A DNA stretch of 64,000 bases from Ampelocalamus luodianensis (GCA_036346255.1 CM070633.1:24304001-24368000); one strand, 5' to 3'. Shown: positions 22,726 to 33,273, counted from the first letter of the stretch. A program made the numbers and translations. Notes: generated from the letters alone by a model not told the origin.

Positions 22726-23918
22726 GCAAGTCATACCTTTGATCATCTTGAACCCAGTTTTCAAATTACGTTGTGTTAAATTATTGCATTCTACTTTAAT
22801 TATTTATTTAAATGCTTTGGGCATAGTTATTATCCAAATTGTTATCCCACCTTGGCCTTGTATGTCATAATTCCTTGTCACCCTAGATTGGTTGAGTTGG
22901 TAATATTATAACACCAATGTGGGTTGGTTAGATACGAGTACAATTGCTTAGCCATGCCACGAGTCATCATCTCATGTAAGTTGCAAATTTCAATTATGAC
23001 TAAGTGACTATGGAACTTCGTGTAAAACTGTGTGCTGTATGTTATTACTCGTGATGGCATGTGTTGCACTAAAACCAAGCCCCAGGTGGTAAAGGATTTG
23101 ACCGAGGCAAGTGGTGGAAAGCGTGTGACATGGTGGACTATGTGATGGGTATGATAATCTGTGTGGCTTAGTTAGAATATGGAAGTCTTGCCTTGGTCAA
23201 TTAAGGACTTAACTTTGTGCGCCATTGAACTTAGCCTTACTGTATGACCACATGCCTGGTATGGGACGGGCCTAACTTAGTAAGTTATGGATTCTCGACA
23301 TTGATGTCCAGGTGGTAGGTTAGGCTTTGTGATAGGGCGGAGGTGTGACTACTTGGTGGTTACATCACGGGAGGATTCGTCGTCCCTGTCCAACGGTGTG
23401 TGTTATGCATGGGCTATGTGATATGTATAACGGTTTGTAAGCACACTGGGAATGTCAATGTTGGAGATGAAGTTTCCGAACTATTTTGTTATGACTGGTG
23501 CTAGCTACACTGGTTATATCGTGTGGGTAAAGTGTACAACCTCTGCAGAGTGTTAATCAATCTATTCGAATAGCCGCGTCCTCGGTCATGGACAACGCTC
23601 GGGGATTTCACATGAGGGGTAGTGTTCATAAAATGTGGGATTGGGAGCTGTGTGTTCTCAATCATATGGCTGTGTGAATTAATCAGTTAGCTGTGTGTCT
23701 TTATGGAAACAACTGTTAAATTATTATTGCTTATTTGTTTTAACTTATGTTTTCAATCTATTATTTGTATTCAATGGCAAATGTTGCATTTCTGCAAAAT
23801 AACCACAGAAGCCATTCCTTTGGAATAAGCCTGCATCTATACATTACATTCTGTGGTATGATTTGCGAGTACGGTTGTGTACTCACGCTTGTTGTAAAAC
23901 TTGCGTCCAAACCTACAG
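22726..23918 (+). other. Putative LTR-embedded GC-AG intron, B 3' LTR
   Basis: 1193 bp from GCAAGT to CCTACAG. TTTGATCAT lies after the donor. Palindrome CTATTCGAATAG at 23562-23573. Hairpin GAGTAC (23867-23872), loop of six, GTACTC (23879-23884), 34 nt before the AG. Confidence 0.55.
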
Positions 23919-23971
23919 AAGTGGAGGAGTCTTCGCCTGCTTTCGAGGAGGAGTTTGTGGAAGAAGGTTGA
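23919..23971 (+). CDS. Putative acidic terminal exon (B 3' LTR)
   Basis: Entered in phase 1 it reads EVEESSPAFEEEFVEEG and stops with TGA at 23969-23971. Its counterparts in C, D and H also end in short acidic tails (AVSDD, SFWDD, GDTDE), although the sequences differ. No function is recognised. Confidence 0.45.
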
Positions 23972-24245
23972 TCGCTAGGTCATCGATCCCGATCGGTTGC
24001 TGTGGTGTCTTGATTGAGTTTGCGAGTTTATTTTCGTTCATTGCGGTATTTTTAGTGTTAGCCTGCGTGGCTTAATAAGTTGTAACCCCGACCTTAAGGT
24101 CAAAACTTTAAGTTGTTACTCAAACTATTCGTTTATGTTATATTTCGCTTGTGTGGATTGATATTCACCTATGTTACCATTGTGTGCACTAGCGTGATCT
24201 GGACTAGTGCGAGAATACGGAGGGTCCGAGTGCATTTTGGGTCCA

Positions 24246-25388
24246 GACACACCCACGGATCTGAACCTCAGGCAGAGGAGATGGTTGGAATTGATCAAAG
24301 ATTATGACATGGGTATTCAGTATCATCCTGGCAAGGCCAATGTGGTTGCGGATGCACTTAGCCGAAAGGTGTATTGCAATACTTTGATGATCCAAGAGCA
24401 ACAGCCTGCACTTCTTGGAGAATTTCAGCGTCTCAACTTGGGTTTGATTGAGCATGGTTCCCTTGCTGCCTTGGTTGTGCAACCGACCTTGGTGGATCAA
24501 ATCAAGGCAGCACAGCAAACAGATGATGGTGTAGGTAAAATCAAGCAGAACATCAAGGATGGATCAGCCAAGTGCTTCACAGAAGATGAGCATGGTGTTG
24601 TGTGGTTTGGGCAGCGTCTCGTGGTCCCAAAGGTCCCAGAGTTGCGGGACTTGATTCTCCATGAGGCCCATGATTCCCCGTTGTCTATTCATCCCGGGGC
24701 CACCAAAATGTATCAAGATCTGCGTCAGAGATTCTGGTGGACTCGCATGAAGCGCGAGATTTCCAGGTTCGTTGCCAGATGCGACGTTTGTTGTCGTGTC
24801 AAGGCCGAGCATCAGCGTCCAGCAGGTCTTCTTCAGCCCTTACCTATACCGGAGTGGAAATGGGATTCTGTGGGCATGGACTTCATCACTGGTCTGTCCC
24901 GTACGTCTTCAGGGAAGGATGCTATCTGGGTTGTTATCGATCGATTAACGAAGGTAGCGCACTTCCAGCCAGTACTTACCACTCTCAGTGTCAGTCGATT
25001 GGCAGATCTCTATATCTCCCGCATTGTGAGCTTGCAAGGTGTGCCACGAACGATTGTGTCAGATCGTGGCTCTCTTTTCACTTCTCGGCTATGGCATAGT
25101 TTACAGGAGGCCATGGGGACCCGTCTTTCTTTCAGTTCAGCCTATCATCCTCAGACAGACGGTCAGACGGAGCGAGTCAACCAAGTTCTTGAAGATATGC
25201 TCCGTGCTTGTGTTCTTTCCTATGGGAAGAATTGGGAGAAGTGCCTACCGCTTGCCGAGTTCTCTTACAACAACAACTTCCAGGCTAGTCTTGGTATGGC
25301 ACCGTTTGAGGCTTTGTATGGGAGACGATGCAGAACCCCATTAAACCGGTGGCGGGAAAGACGGTTCTTTGGTCGATTCAATCAATGA
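24246..25388 (+). CDS. Element C RNase H end and integrase (open fragment)
   Basis: The frame is open from the B junction (DTPTDLNLRQRRWLELIKD) to 25388. RNase H ends with ANVVADALSRKVY. The integrase zinc finger has its His pair in EAHDSPLSIHP and its Cys pair in ARCDVCCRVKAEH. The DDE triad is present: Asp in GMDFITGL (about 24878), Asp in VSDRGSLFTS (about 25062), Glu in GQTERVNQVLEDML (about 25170). FEALYGRRCRTPLN closes the core. The 5' part of C lies left of B, outside the window. This is the best-preserved integrase here and the reference for A. The frame breaks after 25370, where CTG reads CGG. Confidence 0.93.
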   Translation, partial: DTPTDLNLRQRRWLELIKDYDMGIQYHPGKANVVADALSRKVYCNTLMIQEQQPALLGEFQRLNLGLIEHGSLAALVVQPTLVDQIKAAQQTDDGVGKIKQNIKDGSAKCFTEDEHGVVWFGQRLVVPKVPELRDLILHEAHDSPLSIHPGATKMYQDLRQRFWWTRMKREISRFVARCDVCCRVKAEHQRPAGLLQPLPIPEWKWDSVGMDFITGLSRTSSGKDAIWVVIDRLTKVAHFQPVLTTLSVSRLADLYISRIVSLQGVPRTIVSDRGSLFTSRLWHSLQEAMGTRLSFSSAYHPQTDGQTERVNQVLEDMLRACVLSYGKNWEKCLPLAEFSYNNNFQASLGMAPFEALYGRRCRTPLNRWRERRFFGRFNQ

Positions 25389-25492
25389 TGCGGAAAGTCA
25401 AGTGCGCTTGATTCGTGAGCACTTGCGCGTAGCTCGATCGAGCAAAAGAGCTATGCGGATCGGCGTCGTCGTGGTGAGTTTCCACCAATGAC

Positions 25493-25899
25493 TTGGTGTA
25501 TCTCAAAGTCTCACCTTTGAAGGGACATCGTCATTTGGTGTCAAGGGCAAGCGGCTCCTCGATATGTCGGGCGTATCGCATCATCAAGAAAGTGGGAGCT
25601 GTTGCATACAAGTTAGAATTGCCAGCTACACTCGAAGGAGTGCACGATGTTTTCCATGTATCACAATTGAAGAAGTGCCTCCGTGCTCCAGTTGAGGAAA
25701 CACCATTGGAAAATATCGATGTGCGGGAAGATCGTCTTATCGTGGCGCCCGTTCGTATCCTCGAAGAAGTGAACGCAGAACAAGGAACCGTGTGATCAAG
25801 TTCCTTAAAGTTCAGTGGTCGAACCACCCCGAGGATGAAGCCACTTGGGAGCGGGAGGATCGTCTCCGTGCAGACTACCCATCCTTCTTCTCCCAGTGA
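25493..25899 (+). pseudogene. Element C integrase C-terminus and chromodomain-like tail
   Basis: The frame 25493-25795 covers VGAVAYKLELPATLEG, VHDVFHVSQLKKCLRA and IVAPVRILEEV. A slip near 25775-25795 moves the rest into another frame, read as VIKFLKVQWSNHPEDEATWE and ending at a TGA at 25897-25899, just before the polypurine tract. The QWSNHPxxEATWE signature is that of Tekay/Del-type chromodomain-like tails. Confidence 0.8.
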
Positions 25900-25918
25900 T
25901 CAGAATCTCGGGGCGAGA

Positions 25919-25938
25919 TTCCTTTAAGGGGGGGAGAT
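25919..25938 (+). other. Polypurine tract, element C
   Basis: TTCCTTTAAGGGGGGGAGAT is directly before the 3' LTR start. Confidence 0.88.
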
Positions 25939-28454
25939 TTGTAACAGCCCTAAGTTACGGTTTGTGTTTCAAATGTAAATTATGAGGAGAAATAAAAACT
26001 TTTGGTGCCTCATGAAATCATTTGAAAGTTTCTACATTTTTCCCTAGCAATTTCCATTTTCTATTTTTGGACTCAAGTGAATGGAAGTGGTTGTCAACAA
26101 AATTCTTGACCTTAAACTTGTGATCATCCTCTGTAAGTATTTTTCCTATCATCTTGACCATCCTAGCTACCTCTCTGAAAAATTTCATAATTTTTAAATT
26201 TTGGTTGCTATTTCAAATGGCCAAGTCAAACCAGTTTAGAAATCTGGTCAAACCTCTAGACAGCAGCTTGTGAATTTTCTTGGGAGAAATCTAGTGCATG
26301 AAAACTCCTGGAAAAATTACACAAGGTTGTCCTCTTCCCCTGTAAGCTTCCATAAAAATTTCAGAATTTTTGGAGCCCAGGAGCTACCCCTAAAAATTCC
26401 CCAAACCTTCTATGCCCTTTTAATTCAAATCTGGAATCACTGTTCCTCGGGCTCAAACCCAACTTGGGCTCGAGTCCGACCGCACCTAATGGACTCGGTC
26501 GCACCGCCTAGCTGAACCGCGCGAGCTCGACAGCTGTCGACCGAACGATGCGGATCGTACGGTCAGCGTGCGCCCGAAGCAATCGACCAGTCCGATTGCA
26601 TCCTTTCATCTCAATCGTCCATTCTGGATCGATCGTTCAACATCTTCTTGATCAAGCCATACCAGCTCGTTGTGCCGCACCTGTCTCCGGCTCGCGCCAC
26701 TTTGCTTCTTTCGCTGACGAGCGGGCCCCACCTGTCGGGTTCGTCCTCGTCTTCTCCGCGTCTCACCGGAGCTCACTGGCAATCGCATGCGTGCCACGCA
26801 GCTCGTCGCTGCCACCTCGTGGACGCGTGTCCGGTCGTGGCGTGTCGCCAGGTATTCATCATCTCACCGCACCCACCCATTCCTCGTTTCCTTCACTCTA
26901 TCACCCTCTCCGACCAGTTCTTGGTCGGCCGGAGAAGAAACCGAGAGCAACGACGTCGTGATTAGTGCCGCCCACTAGCCAGCGACCGCACCACCGTAAT
27001 CCACGTTCGTCGCCGCTTCCATTTTGCCCAGCCCGGGTCCTTGTCGTCTAGTGAATCGCCAGGGGTGGTCTTGTCGTCTCCGCCTCCGGTGATCTCGGTC
27101 CCGCGAGCTTCCTGGCGTTCTAGTGAGTATCATGTTTCGGCGTTTAGTTCCTTAGGATCGCATTGCTTCACTAAGTCTAATGATGGGTTCGTTGTCGTCT
27201 TTGGTGCATCGTGGAGGGCGTACGACCAGTTCTTCTCCAAGCTCGGTGAAGCGCCGCCGCCTAAATTCCGGCCACCTCCGTTCTCCTCCGTCGTCGTAAG
27301 CTTGGGCATCACGTTCCTGAGATCAAGGCGAAGCTTAAGCGCACCTTCCGAACTCTTCTAGAAGCCTGTAGCATCTTCTCCGCGGGAGCCGCGCTCTCTT
27401 CTCCGCCTCCGTTCGTCGCCAGCTCGCCGCCGGCATCCTCGAGGTCCCGGGTCGCCGTCACCAAGTTCGCGAGCTCTCAGCGAACCTGTAGGTATAACCC
27501 ATTCGCCCTAAGACCTACTGGTTTGCTAGATTTGTTTGCGCGCGCGCGCCGTCCTCGTGATCGTCGGTGAGCCGCCGGCAACTTTAGGTTTAATCCTCCT
27601 TCATTAGCGTTGATCATCCTTTAGTTTGTACCACTGACTTTTGGTCCCCTCCGGAGCTAAGCACGTTTAAAAGTCTTAATCTGATCGTAATTTGTTCCTT
27701 GAGTCCATGACATCTGGGTCCTCTCGGCTGGTTAAGGTCTTGCGTAGTAGCAAAATTCGTTTCTGGTGATAGCAGGCGTATTCTCCAAATCCGCCTTCGA
27801 CGTCGCCGTTGGCGCGGCTGGGTCAAGTTTGACACAGTCGCCGTTCTCATTGGGCCCATTGTCGTTGTCGGGGCTAGCTGGTTGTCGGTAGGAAAAGGGT
27901 TAAATGCTTTAGTATTTCTGAAATGTATTATCTGTTGCACTGTTAATTCAATTAAACTTAGAAAATGTATAACTAATTCAATTTTTCTCCAAATCGCTTG
28001 AAACCAGTTTTGTTAATTTTCATTTTAAATGTGCTATTTACTAAAATTGGTTTCAGCTTTATCTCTGTATCAAAAATCTGATAGTTGATAAAATGGTGTA
28101 TTATTGTATTTTCCAAATTAGAAAATTCATATCTTTCTCAATAATTTCCAAATCCAATGAATCCAATTTTGTAAATTTTCATTTTTAGTGCACTAACTAT
28201 CAGGATAGGTTTTTGATCCTGTTTCTGTCTATAAAAATCTGTTAAGTAATTAACTAGTGCTTTATGTGTATTGTTGGCTTAGAAAATTCCTAGAAAATTC
28301 ATAACAAATCAGAATGAATTGTTCTCTGTTTCTAAAATTTGTGTTAAACCATGCTCTAGCTGCTGTGTGAATTTTGTGCTCTTTAAATAGTTTTGAATGT
28401 TTGAGTTTTGTCGGTGTTATTTGTTCTTATTCGTTGCTTTTGCTCGATCGTTAG

Positions 28455-28526
28455 ATTGCGACGGTTCTGGTTCTATCGGGAGTGATCCTCTGCAAGAGGT
28501 TGAGCCTATTGAGCAGCAGCAGCCAG
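28455..28526 (+). CDS. Putative LTR microexon (C LTR)
   Basis: 72 nt between an acceptor-like TCGATCGTTAG and the donor CAG|GCAAGC. In phase 1 it reads GSGSIGSDPLQEVEPIEQQQ after DCD, with no stop. The phase and size agree with the B exon (22651-22725), although the peptides differ. The start codon upstream was not found. Confidence 0.45.
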
Positions 28527-29712
28527 GCAAGCAGTTTGATCATATTTATCCCAATATTTTAAAGTCTAATATTTTGTTTCAGCTGTATGTATGCATTGCT
28601 TAATTTGTGTTAAATTGATTAGTTAAATCCGTAGCTGCATATCCTGTAGGTGAAATATTGATCTCTACTCCCTGAGCCTAGGTTATTTGCTGTGATTAGA
28701 GTTCGTTGGATGAACTCTTATCACTTAGTAGATTACGAGTTCGGTTGCTTAGCCATGCTTAGCTTCCGGTAGATTTGGGCGATCATCGACTTAGTCGATG
28801 ATTTTGATCACATAAAATTATTATTGCTGTTTTTATGTTAGCTTATGCTATGTTAATTGCAAAACTAAAACTGAAAACAAAAACGATTTAGACCCGGGCA
28901 CAATGGTAAGATTGGTGTGATCCGTTGGGTGTGACTGGAAAGGTGCCCGGGTCAATTAAGGACCGAACATCTTGTGAGTGAATTTTTATCCAGCATTTCA
29001 GTGCTAACCACACTAGAGTATATGAGACCTCTCTTGACCTAGTACTTTGGCGTGTATTGGCCTGGGTCGGGGTCGCGGGAGGGATGGTGTCGGGAGCATG
29101 GTAGTTGTCCAAAAGCTTTATCTGAGTGGGTAGTTGTCTTTTCGGCTTTACCATGTAAGCGTATGGATTTCTATCCATACGAGCGGCTCGTAGTTAATAC
29201 ACAATATTGGAAAAAGTCTCGTAGGACTTAGTCAGTGTGCGCATACCTTCGGAAGTGTGCTTTGGCTTAAAGGCGGTCTGAAGTGTGGGTACAGTGGTAC
29301 ACCCCTGCAGGGTTAAAACCTATTCGAATAGCCTCGTCCTAGGTGATGGACACGCTTGGGTAAGCTTTTCAAGAGTTAGACTACAACCTTTTAAATTTAA
29401 AACTTGCAGGGTGGTACGAATCTGGGGATTCGTGCTATGTTGGGGTGACTATTGGGATAGTCATTTCTAGGTGGTTACTTGTATCTATCTTTATTTCGCA
29501 GTTATTTCAACAGTAAAAATGAAATGCAAACTTGCCTTTAAACGGTATTACATTATTGCAAATAAAGTTGGCTTTATGCAAATGAAACATATGACCTCCA
29601 CCAGATAAGCCTGCATGTAGCATATAAACAAGTCTGCTAGTTCACACGTCAGTCTTGCGAGTACAAAGACAATCTTTGTACTCACTGGCTTTGCTTAATG
29701 TTTTTGTTGCAG
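28527..29712 (+). other. Putative LTR-embedded GC-AG intron, C LTR
   Basis: 1186 bp from GCAAGC to TTTTTGTTGCAG. TTTGATCAT lies after the donor. Palindrome at 29320-29331. A perfect 10-bp stem, GAGTACAAAG (29659-29668) with CTTTGTACTC (29674-29683), lies 29 nt before the AG. This is the clearest copy. Confidence 0.55.
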
Positions 29713-29777
29713 AGGAAGAAGGTGAGCCCCAAGGGCCTCACTTACGTGAGTTCTCACGCGCCGTGTCTGACGACTAG
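29713..29777 (+). CDS. Putative acidic terminal exon (C LTR)
   Basis: Entered in phase 1 it reads EEEGEPQGPHLREFSRAVSD and a further D, then TAG at 29775-29777. The D-family copy (32330-32391) keeps EEEGEPQGPHF and ends WDD-stop. The codons after the acceptor are better conserved than the flanks. Confidence 0.45.
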
Positions 29778-31107
29778 GCTTGGCGGTCCGTCCGATGCCT
29801 TGTGGGTTGAAGGCACCCCGATTGGCTTTGTTTATAGCCATCTTATGGCACTTTTGCTTCATTGTCGTTCTTACGTTATTTGTGTATCTTTTGGCCATCG
29901 ACCATTATGCGTAATAACTTTCTCTTTGTTACTTTCTGCTTAGTAGTGTGATGTTTGGACTTTATGTTTGGAATGGAGTTTATACATAATTTTGTGGTGA
30001 GATGTGTATACTGCTTTCTGGGAAGTATACATATCTCGAGGATCGGTTTATTTGATTGGTGATGCTAGGACCAGGTGGTTGGTTAAGCATTACAAGCCAA
30101 ATAAATTGGGGTCCTCACACTTAAGATCTACGGTCGTGGATGGTTTGAGCGTTCGAATCACCCGAACGTCCCAATCCACGTGGATCGTTGGATCTTGATC
30201 CAACGGTGAACCTCTTTTTGGACCGCGCGCGTGCGCTGTGTGCGGAGCACGTGGGCCGTTGGATCCCGAATCAAAGGCTCACATTCGTCCACGTCGTTTT
30301 GTTTAGATAAGTTTGATTTTTATTTCAGTAAGCCTTTATTTGCTAAATGAAAATTGTATTAAACTTTGAAAACTCTTAACTAATTCGTTTTAAATCCTTT
30401 TTGGATGGTTCCAACTGTATTAAATTCATATTTCACTAATGTTTAATATAAAAATGCATTTAGGAATGTTTCTGTAACAGAAAATTTTGTAAACATTATT
30501 AACTTGTTCCAGCCATTATTGAATATCCCAAAAATTAAATTGAAACTTGTAAAATGCATAACTTATTCTGTATAATTCCAAGCTGAGCAAACTCAAGCCT
30601 ATAAAATTCCTATGTTAGCATACTTTAATATGAAGTAGGTTTTGCTCATGTTTATATTTCTGAATAATGTTATGTGCTAGTTTTACAACTTAGAAAAATC
30701 ATAAGTAATTCATTTTAACTCCAAATTGAGTAAACCCAACTTTGCTGACCTTAGAATGTCATAACCTACCCATCATAAAAATTTCAGACTCTAGATCGTT
30801 CTAGAAATTTGTGCCATGAACAGTACCAGTAATTAATTTAGTTGAATTTCCAGGCTGAGAGAAATGGTTTTAGCTATAACTTTTTCATACTTAGTCCAAA
30901 TGACTAGACTCTTGTTTCTAAATTCATTTAAAATCATTCTCTTGCTGCTGTGTAAATTTCATGAGATTTGGATGACTTTTGCTGTTGAGTTTTATTTAGT
31001 GTTCTTTGTTCTTATTGGTTTTATCGTATTTTTGCGTTAGTTTCCGAAGATATTATTGATCTTGAATCTGATCCACAACAGCCAGACTCTGTCTGACCTC
31101 CAGCAAG

Positions 31108-32329
31108 GCAAGCAGATGTAGCATCATTTGATCATGTTGTTCCTATTATTTTCAAATTCTAATATGTTGTTTGCAAATTCTACATATGCATTGCTATCTT
31201 GTTTTAACTATTGTCGATAGTTAACCCATTAGATGCATTATCAGTAGGCAAATGTTTATCCTCTACTACTGAGCCTAGGACTATCTTGCTGTGATTTTGG
31301 GTTCGTTGGATGAGCCCTTGTCACTTAGTAGTACGAGTTGAAATGCTTAGTCATGCTTAGCTATCGGTAGAAATGGGCGGTTGTCGACTTAGTCGATGAC
31401 CTTGATCACACAAATGCTTATTATGACTCTATATTTCGGCTTTGTGCTATGTTTAAATTGTGAAAACAAAATGATTTGGACTTGGGCACATTGGTATGTT
31501 GGTGTGATTTTGGGTGTGACTGGAATGGTACCCAGGTCAATTAAGGACCAAACATCTTGTGAGTCCCTGTTATCCAGGCAAATATTGCGTGCTAACCACA
31601 CGAGGGGCATATGGAACCTCTTTTGACTTAGTACTTTGGCGTGTGTTGGCTACGAGTCGCAAGTGGGCGTGTGTGCGTTGTGTTGTTGTAAAATGAGTTA
31701 GATCATGTGTTGGGAGCATTGTAGTTGTCCGAAAAGCTTTACCCCGAGGGATAGTTGTCTTTTCCACTTTACAATGTAAGCGTATGGGCTTCGATCCATA
31801 CGAGCGGCTCGTAGTTGATACACAACATTGGAAAACGTCTTGTTAGACTTAGCCGTGCCTGCATACCAAAGGTAGTATGCTAACCGTGGCTGGTGGAAAG
31901 GCGGTCTATCGTGTGGGTACATTGGTACACCTCTGCAGGGTTTTCAAACTATTCGAATAGCCTCGTCCTAGGTTATGGACACGCTTGGGTAAGCTTTTCA
32001 AGAGTTAGACTGCAACCATTTCAATTAAAACTTGATGGGTGGTATGAATCGGGGATTCGTGCTATGTTGTGGTGGCCTTTGGGTTAGTCACCTCTAGGTG
32101 GTTACTTGTTATTTATTGATTACTCGCTGTTATTTCAATGCTTAAAAACAGATTTTATCAAATGCCTTCAATCTATTACATTATTGCAAATAAAAGTTGC
32201 TTTGTGCGTCCAAATAACCATCTAACCATTCCCTTTGAATTTGGCTCACATGTAGTTATGTATAGGTTTGTTACTCGTAAGTCTTGCAAGTACATTATTG
32301 TACTCATCTACATTGCTTGTTGTGTGCAG
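31108..32329 (+). other. Putative LTR-embedded GC-AG intron, D LTR
   Basis: 1222 bp, donor CAAG|GCAAGC, acceptor TTGTTGTGTGCAG. Palindrome at 31949-31960. Six-bp stem at 32289-32304, 25 nt before the AG. The microexon 31041-31107 is 67 nt and carries an in-frame TGA, so this copy looks decayed. Confidence 0.5.
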
Positions 32330-32391
32330 AGGAAGAAGGTGAGCCCCAAGGGCCTCACTTTTGTGAGATGTGCAGCTTTTGGGACGACTAG
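32330..32391 (+). CDS. Putative acidic terminal exon (D LTR)
   Basis: In phase 1 it reads EEEGEPQGPHFCEMCSFWDD and then stops with TAG at 32389-32391. Homologous to 29713-29777. Confidence 0.4.
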
Positions 32392-32718
32392 CTTGGCGGC
32401 CCGATCAGTTGCCCTGTGGTTATGGCTAATCGGTCGTCTTTTGGTTTAAGCCATCTTATGGCACCTTTTGCTTCTGCTGTTATTTGATACTTAATGTCAT
32501 TTGGCCGGTCGGCTCTTTTGTAATAACTTTTATTATGTATGTCATTTGCTAGGCTTGTTATATTGTGTTGTATGGACTTGATGCATGCTTTTGTAAAGAT
32601 GTATGTGTGCAGCATTTCTGGGAAGCACATGTCCATCGAGACACGGTGTATTTTTGTTTGTGATACTAGAGCCAATGGAAGGCTAAGTATTACAAGCTAA
32701 ATAAACTGGGGTCTCACA

Positions 32719-32949
32719 AGCAGGTAAAGGAGATGACAAGAGAAATAATGGGTGCTATAGAAGTGATAGCATTTAATGCGACACAACAGGCATTAAATGC
32801 ACGAAGACTTCTATGGCGTCCATGAAACGCTCAGAGGAAGGAGAAGGTGAGCAGGACTAATAGAAGTGACCAGTCAAAGCTCAGGTGGGAGGTCCTGCGG
32901 AGGTCCTAAGGAGATCCCGCAGAGGTCAAGGGAGGTCCTGTCCCACCAG
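32719..32949. other. Unassigned repeat-like sequence
   Basis: Purine-rich DNA downstream of the D LTR with short GGAGGTCC repeats. No coding signal. Confidence 0.4.
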
Positions 32950-33273
32950 GGTGGTCTTTGCAAAAAGACCAGAGGTCGTGACCACAAAGGGTGGCCGTGA
33001 CCAAAGAGGGTGGTCTTTGCGAAAAGACCAGAGGTCATGACAACAAAGGGTGGTCGTGACCAAAGAGGGTGGTCTTTACAAAAAGACTAGAGGTCGTGAC
33101 CACAAAGGGTGGTCATGACCAAAGAGGGTGGTCTTTGCAAAAATACCAGAGGTCGTGACAACAAAGGGTGGTCGTGACCAAGGAGGGTGGTCTTTGCAAA
33201 AAGACCAAAGGTCGTGACCACAAAGGGTGGTCGTGACCAAGGAGGGTGGTCTTTGCAAAAAGACCACGGGGTC
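32950..33273. repeat. Tandem repeat, 59-bp unit, about 5.4 copies
   Basis: Units start at 32950, 33009, 33068, 33127, 33186 and 33245. Each unit has two potential hairpins: GGTCTTT-GCAA-AAAGACC and GACCAC-AAAGG-GTGGTC. Open frames across it on the minus strand repeat with the unit and change frame every copy (59 is not a multiple of 3), so it is not coding. The units differ by a few substitutions only. Confidence 0.92.

Larger units (their letters stand above)
20922..24245 (+). mobile_element. Gypsy B, 3' LTR (about 3.3 kb)
   Basis: It starts TGTAACATCCC after the polypurine tract and ends near GGGTCCA. To the right it abuts the RNase H-integrase coding sequence of element C in frame, so B lies inside C. 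It contains a TATA box (21791-21800), a CpG-rich leader, and the putative microexon, intron and terminal exon at 22651-23971. It is the only complete LTR of this family in the window. Confidence 0.92.
25940..30119 (+). mobile_element. Gypsy C, 3' LTR (4180 bp)
   Basis: It runs from TGTAACAGCCC to GTCCTCACA. It is colinear with the A LTRs but clearly diverged, so it is an older member of the same family. The sequence following 30119 is the interior of a D-family LTR. The CpG-rich block is at 26440-27590, the AT-rich block at 27900-28400, and the putative exon-intron-exon at 28455-29777. Confidence 0.9.
30120..32718 (+). mobile_element. D-family LTR, distal part
   Basis: It is colinear with the second half of the A/C LTRs (CpG-rich start, AT-rich block, shared ~1.2-kb intron-like module, ending CTGGGGTCTCACA) but much diverged. 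Element C lies at its left side, so C inserted into this LTR. No primer-binding site follows 32718, so D is a 3' LTR or a solo LTR. Confidence 0.8.

Noticed and set aside
32950..33273. Possible CRISPR array
   Set aside because: Units are directly adjacent without unique spacers, and the DNA is plant.
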